This document shows, in pieces, positions 59,338 to 64,000 of a stretch of DNA of 64,000 bases. Below the pieces are notes generated by a model. It was not told where the DNA came from and made no database searches. It was given only the letters and a program-made list of their open reading frames with translations. How positions within the stretch are numbered: position 1 is the stretch's first letter; every line of letters begins with the position of its first letter. Location: contig NZ_PYAL01000008.1 of the NCBI RefSeq assembly GCF_004121055.1, positions 372,001 to 436,000 of the forward strand, given 5' to 3'. A program made the translations under genes and the position numbers. This DNA comes from Achromobacter aloeverae. GTDB lineage: Bacteria > Pseudomonadota > Gammaproteobacteria > Burkholderiales > Burkholderiaceae_B.

Positions 59338-61395
59338 CTAGTTCTTTTTGAGCAGGGCCTTGAGCATGTCGAGGCGTTCCTTGGGGCTCATGGCGCGGGT
59401 GGCTTCGTCTTCGGGGAAGCGGGCGTCGCCCAGGCCCATTTCTTCGATGAAACGCGAGGGCTCGCGTACGAGATCTTCGCGGGCGCGGCGGCGCTTCTTG
59501 CACCAGCTGAGGTTGAGAGTACGCTGGGCGCGGGTGATGCCCACATACATGAGGCGCCGCTCTTCCTCGATGCGGCTCGCCAGCGATTCGGCCGCCTTGG
59601 CGGGGTCGCCTTCCTCCTCGTCCTTGCCCATGTGCGGCAGCAGCCCCTCCTCCACCCCCACCATGTAGACGTGCGGATACTCCAGGCCCTTGGACGCATG
59701 CAGCGTGGTCATCTTGACCGCATCGGGCGTTTCTTCCTCGCCGCGCTCCAGCATGGTGACCAGGGCGACATGCTGCACCAGTTCGAACAGCGTCAGGCCG
59801 TCTTCCTCGGACTTGCGCTTGAGCCAGGACGTCAACTCCAGGACGTTCTGCCAGCGGCTCTGCGCCGGCTTTTCTTCCATGGTGTCGTAGAGATGGCGCT
59901 CGTACTGGATGGCTGCCAGCAAATCGTCCAGGATGACGCCGGCCGGTTCCGCCGACGTCGGCTTCTCGCCGGCCTTGCCGCGACCAGCGCGCCACTGGAT
60001 GCGCTGGATGAACTCCGCGAAGACGCGCAGTTGCTCCAACTGGCGCGCCTGCAGACGGGTTTCCAGCCCGTGCTCGAAAACCGCCGCGAACAGGGACAAC
60101 TGCCGGTCCGCCGCGTACTGGCCGAGCGTCTGCAAGGTGGCTTGGCCGATGCCGCGCTTGGGCGTCGTCGCCGCGCGGATGAAGGCAGGATCGTCCTCGT
60201 CGTTGGCGATCAGCCGCAGATAGGCCAGCACATCGCGGATTTCCGCCTTGTCGAAGAAGCTCTGCCCACCGGCGATCGTGTACGGAATCTTCAGGTTGCG
60301 CAGCGCCTGCTCAAGTATGCGCGACTGGTGATTGCTGCGATACAGGATGGCGTAGTCTTTCCACTGCGCCTGCCGTTCGAAGCGCGAAGCGGAGATCTTC
60401 ATGGCCGTCGCTTCGGCTTCGGCCTCTTCGCTATCCATGGGCGTCACGACGATGGGCTCGCCATGCGCCAGGTCCGACCACAGCTTCTTTTCGAACAGCT
60501 TGGGGTTCCGCTCGATCACCTGGTTGGCCGCGGCCAGGATGCGCTGCACCGACCGGTAGTTCTGCTCCAGCTTGATCAGCTTGAGACTGGGATAGTCCTT
60601 GGGCAGCCTGGCCAGGTTCTCGATGGTGGCGCCGCGCCAGGCATAGATGGCCTGGTCGTCGTCGCCGACCGCGGTGAACATGGCGCGGTCACCCGTCAGC
60701 AGCTGCACCAGCCGGTACTGGCAGACGTTGGTGTCCTGGTATTCGTCCACCAGCAGATAGCGCACGCGATTCTGCCAGCGCGTGCGCACCTCCTCGTTGG
60801 TTTCCAGCAAGCGCGCCGGCACCAGGATCAGGTCGTCGAAGTCGACCGCCTGGTAGGCCGCCAGCGTGGCGGCATAACTGCGATAGACCCGCGCGGCTTC
60901 GAACTCCGAAGGCGTAACGGCGGCCTTCTCCGCGCCATCCGGGTCCAGCAAGGCGTTCTTCCACAGCGAGATGGTCTGCTGCACGGCGCGCAGGCGACCC
61001 TTGTCGGTAGTCGCCAGCAACTCCTGCACGATGCCCATGGCGTCGTCGGCATCCAGGATGGAGAACTGCGGCTTGAGGCCCGCGTGCCGCGCCTCCTCGC
61101 GCAACAGGCGCACGCCCAGCGCATGGAAGGTGCTGATGGTCAGGCCTTTGGACAGCTTGCGCTCGACCAGCGTCTTGACGCGCTCGTCCATCTCGCGCGC
61201 GGCCTTGTTGGTGAAGGTCAGGGCCACGATGTTGCGCCCCTGGTAGCCGCAATCCTGAAGCAGGTAGGCGATCTTCTGCGTGATGACGCGCGTCTTGCCG
61301 CTGCCCGCGCCAGCCAGCACCAGGCACGGACCGCCCAAGTAGAGGACGGCCTCGCGTTGCGGCGGATTCAAACCGGCGGGAACGGAGTTGGACAT
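59338..61395 (-). CDS. rep: ATP-dependent DNA helicase of the Rep/UvrD family
   Basis: This 685-residue superfamily 1A helicase starts MSNSVPAGLNPPQREAV. It has the motifs in order: Q-tip LNPPQREAV, Walker A AGAGSGKT (about residues 29-36), motif Ia FTNKAAREM, motif II DEYQDTN, motif III VGDDDQAIYAWRG, motif IV QNYRS and motif V/VI TLHASKGLEY and ITRAQRTL. The length and the LNPPQREAV start favour Rep over UvrD (about 720). It unwinds DNA 3'-5' at stalled replication forks. It lies seven bases after priA, so the two are co-transcribed and likely act together in fork restart. The 125 codons upstream in frame are not coding. Confidence 0.92.
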   Translation of the reverse strand: MSNSVPAGLNPPQREAVLYLGGPCLVLAGAGSGKTRVITQKIAYLLQDCGYQGRNIVALTFTNKAAREMDERVKTLVERKLSKGLTISTFHALGVRLLREEARHAGLKPQFSILDADDAMGIVQELLATTDKGRLRAVQQTISLWKNALLDPDGAEKAAVTPSEFEAARVYRSYAATLAAYQAVDFDDLILVPARLLETNEEVRTRWQNRVRYLLVDEYQDTNVCQYRLVQLLTGDRAMFTAVGDDDQAIYAWRGATIENLARLPKDYPSLKLIKLEQNYRSVQRILAAANQVIERNPKLFEKKLWSDLAHGEPIVVTPMDSEEAEAEATAMKISASRFERQAQWKDYAILYRSNHQSRILEQALRNLKIPYTIAGGQSFFDKAEIRDVLAYLRLIANDEDDPAFIRAATTPKRGIGQATLQTLGQYAADRQLSLFAAVFEHGLETRLQARQLEQLRVFAEFIQRIQWRAGRGKAGEKPTSAEPAGVILDDLLAAIQYERHLYDTMEEKPAQSRWQNVLELTSWLKRKSEEDGLTLFELVQHVALVTMLERGEEETPDAVKMTTLHASKGLEYPHVYMVGVEEGLLPHMGKDEEEGDPAKAAESLASRIEEERRLMYVGITRAQRTLNLSWCKKRRRAREDLVREPSRFIEEMGLGDARFPEDEATRAMSPKERLDMLKALLKKN

Positions 61396-61402
61396 GACGG
61401 GA

Positions 61403-63646
61403 TCAGATTTCCAGGGGGTCGACTTCCAGCTGCCAGCGCACGCGGCTGGCGTTGGCCAGTTGCGGCAGCAGCGCGGACCAGGTGGACAGGAAGGCTTGCA
61501 GGGCAGGCCGGTGTCCGCTTTCCACCAGCAGCTGGGCGCGCTCGATGTTGGCCACCCGCACCACGCGCAGCGGTACGGGATCGTAGCGCGTAATCGTTGA
61601 AACCAGCGTGCCGAAGGCGCCGGTGCTCTCGGGCAGCGCCCGGGCTTCCTGCAGGAACGCCAGCGCCTGCGCCAGCTCGCGCGCTTCGGCGGTGAGCAGC
61701 GCCTGGTAGGCATACGGCGGCAGGCCGGTGCTTTCGCGCTCGCGCAAGGCGTGCCGGGCGAAACCGGCATAGTCGTGGCGCAACAGCGCCTGGTAGACGG
61801 GCTGCTCGGGGTAGCCGGTCTGGATCAGGACTTCGCCGCCCTCGGCATGGCGGCCGGCGCGGCCGGCCACTTGCATCAGCTGCGCGAACAGGCGCTCCGG
61901 GGCGCGGAAGTCGTGGGCGAACAGCATGGAGTCGGCGTTGAGCACCCCCACCAGCCCCAGGCGCGAGAAGTCATGCCCCTTGGCCACCATCTGGGTGCCC
62001 ACCAGGATGTCCACCTCGCCGGCATGGACGCTGGCGAACAAGGCCTGCGCGCTGCCCTTGCGGCGCGTGCTGTCGGCATCGATGCGCAGGATGCGGGCGC
62101 CGGGAAACAGTTCGCCCAGGTGTTCCTCCACGCGTTGCGTGCCACGCCCCATGGGTTGCAGGTCCTGGTCGCCGCACTCCGGGCAGGCACGCGGCACGCG
62201 GGCCTGGAAACCGCAGTGATGGCAGGCCAGCACGTGACCGCCCGCGCCGGGGCCGCGGTGCAGCACCGTGTAGGCGGAACAGCGCGGGCAATGGCTGACC
62301 CAGGCGCAGGACGCGCAGTGCAGCACCGGCGCATAGCCGCGTCGGTTGAGGAATACCAGCGACTGCTCGCCGCGCTCCAGGCGCTTGCCGATGGCGTCGG
62401 TCAACTGCGGCGACAGTCCCTGCTTCATCGCCAGGCGGCGCGTGTCGACCAGGCGCACGGCCGGCAGGCTGCTGGACTTGGCGCGGCGGGCCAGCGTCAG
62501 GCGCAGATAGCGCCCGCGCTCGGCGTGCAGCCAGCTTTCCAGCGAAGGCGTGGCGGACCCCAGCAGCACCGGGATATCCAGGTCGTGGGCTCGCCAGATC
62601 GCGAGATCGCGGGCGGAATAGCGCAGTCCATCCTGTTGCTTGTAGGAGGCGTCGTGTTCTTCGTCGACGATGATCAGGCCCAGGTCCGGCAGCGCGGCGA
62701 AGACCGACATGCGCGTGCCCAGCAGCACCCGCGCTTCGCCCCGCTGCGCGCGCACCCACGCCTGCAGGCGCTCGCCGTCGGCCAGGCCGCTGTGCAGCAC
62801 CGCCAGCGCGCCGGGGCCGGCGACGGCATCCAGACGCGCGCGCAGGACGGCCTCCAGCTGCGGGGTCAGGTTGATCTCGGGCACCATCAGCAGCACCTGG
62901 CGGCCAGCCGCCAGGACGCGCTCGGCCGCATGCAGATAGACCTCCGTCTTGCCGCTGCCGGTCACGCCATGCAGCAGGACGGGCTTGAAGCCCCGTACGG
63001 CGGCGATCGCGTCGACGGCCGCCTGCTGTTCGTCATTGAGTACGGGCGGCGAGGCAGCCACGGGGGCGCCGGCGAGCGGCACCGCATCGCCTGGCGTGGC
63101 GCAAGTCTGTGCATCGTTATCCACAGGGACGGCCGCCTCCGGCGTCGCCACCAGGGCGGCCTTGGCCGCCCGCTTCCCCTTCTTCGCCGGCTTGGGCATG
63201 GCGCGCAAGTCCATGCGTGCGACCGGCCCCGCCGCCGAACGCTGGCCTTCGTAGGCGGACACTTTGCGCAAGGGCGGGGGCAGCGCCGGCAATATGACTT
63301 CCCCCAGCGGCCGCTGGTAATACTCGGCGGCAAAGACGGCCAGGCGCAGCCAATCCGCCCCGAACGGCGGCAAATCGTCCAGGACCCGCTCCACCGCCTT
63401 GATTTGCGCGGGATCGATGGCGGGTTCGGCGGGATTATCCACAACCACGCCTACCAGGCGGCGACGGCCGAACGGCACGATGACCCGCAGCCCAGGCGCC
63501 AGGGGCGTGCTGGCGCGGTAGTCGAAGGGCCCCGCCAGCGGAACGTCCAGGGCCACCCTCACCCAGGCATGCGCGGATACATCCGCTGGCGCATGTTCGC
63601 CGGGCACGGAGGCGAGCAGGTCAGCGGATGTATCGGCGGGCGGCAT
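61403..63646 (-). CDS. priA: Primosomal protein N' (PriA helicase)
   Basis: PriA recognises abandoned replication forks and loads the replisome. The 747-residue protein has the N-terminal 3'-DNA-binding domain (AWVRVALDVPLAGPFDYR, short as PLAGPFDYRA) and the winged helix, the helicase motor with Walker A GVTGSGKTEVY, motif II VDEEHDASYKQ and motif III GSATPSLES, and a zinc-binding insert with Cys pairs (CASCAWVSHCPRC and CHHCGF... CPECGDQ). Motifs V and VI are in LVGTQMVAKGHDF and QVAGRAGR. The Gly/Ala-rich insert near residue 160-200 is longer than in E. coli. Three DnaA boxes lie in or just upstream of the gene. Confidence 0.96.
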   Translation of the reverse strand: MPPADTSADLLASVPGEHAPADVSAHAWVRVALDVPLAGPFDYRASTPLAPGLRVIVPFGRRRLVGVVVDNPAEPAIDPAQIKAVERVLDDLPPFGADWLRLAVFAAEYYQRPLGEVILPALPPPLRKVSAYEGQRSAAGPVARMDLRAMPKPAKKGKRAAKAALVATPEAAVPVDNDAQTCATPGDAVPLAGAPVAASPPVLNDEQQAAVDAIAAVRGFKPVLLHGVTGSGKTEVYLHAAERVLAAGRQVLLMVPEINLTPQLEAVLRARLDAVAGPGALAVLHSGLADGERLQAWVRAQRGEARVLLGTRMSVFAALPDLGLIIVDEEHDASYKQQDGLRYSARDLAIWRAHDLDIPVLLGSATPSLESWLHAERGRYLRLTLARRAKSSSLPAVRLVDTRRLAMKQGLSPQLTDAIGKRLERGEQSLVFLNRRGYAPVLHCASCAWVSHCPRCSAYTVLHRGPGAGGHVLACHHCGFQARVPRACPECGDQDLQPMGRGTQRVEEHLGELFPGARILRIDADSTRRKGSAQALFASVHAGEVDILVGTQMVAKGHDFSRLGLVGVLNADSMLFAHDFRAPERLFAQLMQVAGRAGRHAEGGEVLIQTGYPEQPVYQALLRHDYAGFARHALRERESTGLPPYAYQALLTAEARELAQALAFLQEARALPESTGAFGTLVSTITRYDPVPLRVVRVANIERAQLLVESGHRPALQAFLSTWSALLPQLANASRVRWQLEVDPLEI
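63117..63125 (+). promoter_or_regulatory. Exact DnaA box (TTATCCACA), inside priA
   Basis: This is one of three exact TTATCCACA sequences in 667 bases. It falls within the priA coding region, in the long Ala/Gly-rich insert where sequence constraint from the protein is weakest. Confidence 0.6.
63435..63443 (+). promoter_or_regulatory. Exact DnaA box (TTATCCACA), inside priA N-terminus
   Basis: This is the second exact box, 318 bases from the first and in the same orientation, encoding Val-Val-Asp-Asn on the opposite strand. It is part of the same cluster as the box at 63775. Confidence 0.6.
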
Positions 63647-63774
63647 GGGGAAGGCGCAATTGGCTAAAAGGATGAGGTCGGAAGGTCGTCCGACTTAAAG
63701 TGAATTCTCGGATTGCCCGCTAAGGCACTGACAAGCCGTGACTTGAAATGTGGCTGAAACGTGAAATGACAGCC

Positions 63775-63783
63775 TGTGGATAA
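63775..63783 (-). promoter_or_regulatory. Exact DnaA box (TGTGGATAA), upstream of priA
   Basis: This is the third exact box, inverted relative to the other two and 58 bases before the AT-rich tract. A one-mismatch copy TGTGCACAA lies on the other side of the tract at 63950. Confidence 0.65.
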
Positions 63784-63958
63784 CTTTGGGGAAAATCCTC
63801 GGAACTTCATGGCCTCATGCGCTTAGCACAAGGCAAGAATTCTTGCCGGATATTTTCCAGATTTCGATATTCTATATAAATCAATAACTTATTAGATCTT
63901 TCCAGATTGAAACTAAGAAGATCCTCGGTCCCTGTCCTCTCTACGTTGCTGTGCACAA
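63775..63958. other. Candidate replication origin (oriC-like DnaA box plus AT-rich tract)
   Basis: The priA upstream region has no gene. Bases 63841-63900 contain 16 G/C of 60 (27 percent) in a window that is otherwise about two-thirds GC, with CGATATTCTATATAAATC and TTATTAGATCTTTCC at the core and TTTCCAGATT twice. An exact DnaA box flanks it on the left, a near box on the right, and two more boxes lie inside priA. This is the composition of a DNA-unwinding element next to DnaA sites. Function is inferred. Confidence 0.45.
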
Positions 63959-63977
63959 CTCCATTCTGGAGCGGGCC

Positions 63978-64000
63978 ATGGACGCGCCGATCGACGGAAG
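63978..64000 (+). CDS. Possible gene start at the right edge
   Basis: An ATG preceded by GGAG at eight bases (TGGAGCGGGCC) opens MDAPIDGR before the window ends. Only seven codons are visible, so this is no more than a possible start. It would run away from priA on the other side of the AT-rich tract. Confidence 0.2.

Overview
The window is a 64 kb piece of a GC-rich chromosome, almost certainly from a beta-proteobacterium of the Alcaligenaceae (Bordetella/Achromobacter type). This rests on the Bug-family periplasmic binding protein, the OmpC-like general porin, the ubiE / Tim44-like / ubiJ / ubiB gene order, the very large DUF3683-type FAD/Fe-S oxidoreductase and the codon use. The assignment comes from gene families, not from a database match. 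Nearly all of it is ordinary core chromosome. I see no insertion sequence, prophage, integrase or CRISPR array, and one tRNA gene (Arg, anticodon CCG).

Layout. 0-4 kb: the end of a branched-chain amino acid type ABC transporter (livG-livF), then an aldehyde dehydrogenase and an iron-type alcohol dehydrogenase. 4-10 kb, minus strand: an S9 peptidase, an EcsC protein, a Bug solute-binding protein and a porin. 10-14.6 kb: a lipoprotein 5'-nucleotidase, a poorly coding stretch with one small ORF, tRNA-Arg, a dihaem cytochrome c and a lipoprotein with a SecD-like P1-head domain. 14.7-28 kb is the vitamin section: TPP riboswitch-thiC, a DUF1444 protein, metH with an XRE regulator behind it, a cobalamin riboswitch driving btuB-btuF, then thiG-thiD. 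28-35.5 kb: pcm, hldC/rfaE2, a ferritin-like di-iron protein and the ubiquinone genes ubiB, ubiJ and ubiE with a Tim44-like gene among them. 35.8-39.2 kb: phoB-phoR and serA. 39-47.6 kb: LysR/VOC pair, pxpA, a GntR regulator, the 1321-residue FAD/Fe-S oxidoreductase and a YqaA-type membrane protein. 47.9-52.7 kb: ilvA, a LysR regulator, apt, an aspartoacylase-like protein and an unknown small protein. 52.9-59.2 kb: an apparent dppBCDF peptide transporter followed by an alpha/beta hydrolase and an M20 peptidase. 59.3-63.6 kb, minus strand: a Rep/UvrD helicase and priA.

How the parts fit. Cobalamin uptake (BtuB, BtuF) is divergent from the cobalamin-dependent methionine synthase, with the riboswitch between them on the uptake side. 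The dpp genes plus two downstream hydrolases look like an uptake-and-digest cassette, though its binding protein is absent. UbiE, UbiJ and UbiB make and organise ubiquinone, and the ferritin-like protein downstream may be linked to them.

Most interesting non-coding signals: (1) three exact DnaA boxes within 0.7 kb at the right end, next to an 80-base AT-rich tract (about 27 percent GC in its first 60 bases) just upstream of priA, a candidate chromosome origin; (2) an approximately 75-80 bp intergenic palindromic element in three copies with compensating base changes in its stems; (3) a 29-bp hairpin-bearing tandem array at the 3' end of ubiE; (4) an 11-bp tandem array inside the peptide cassette.
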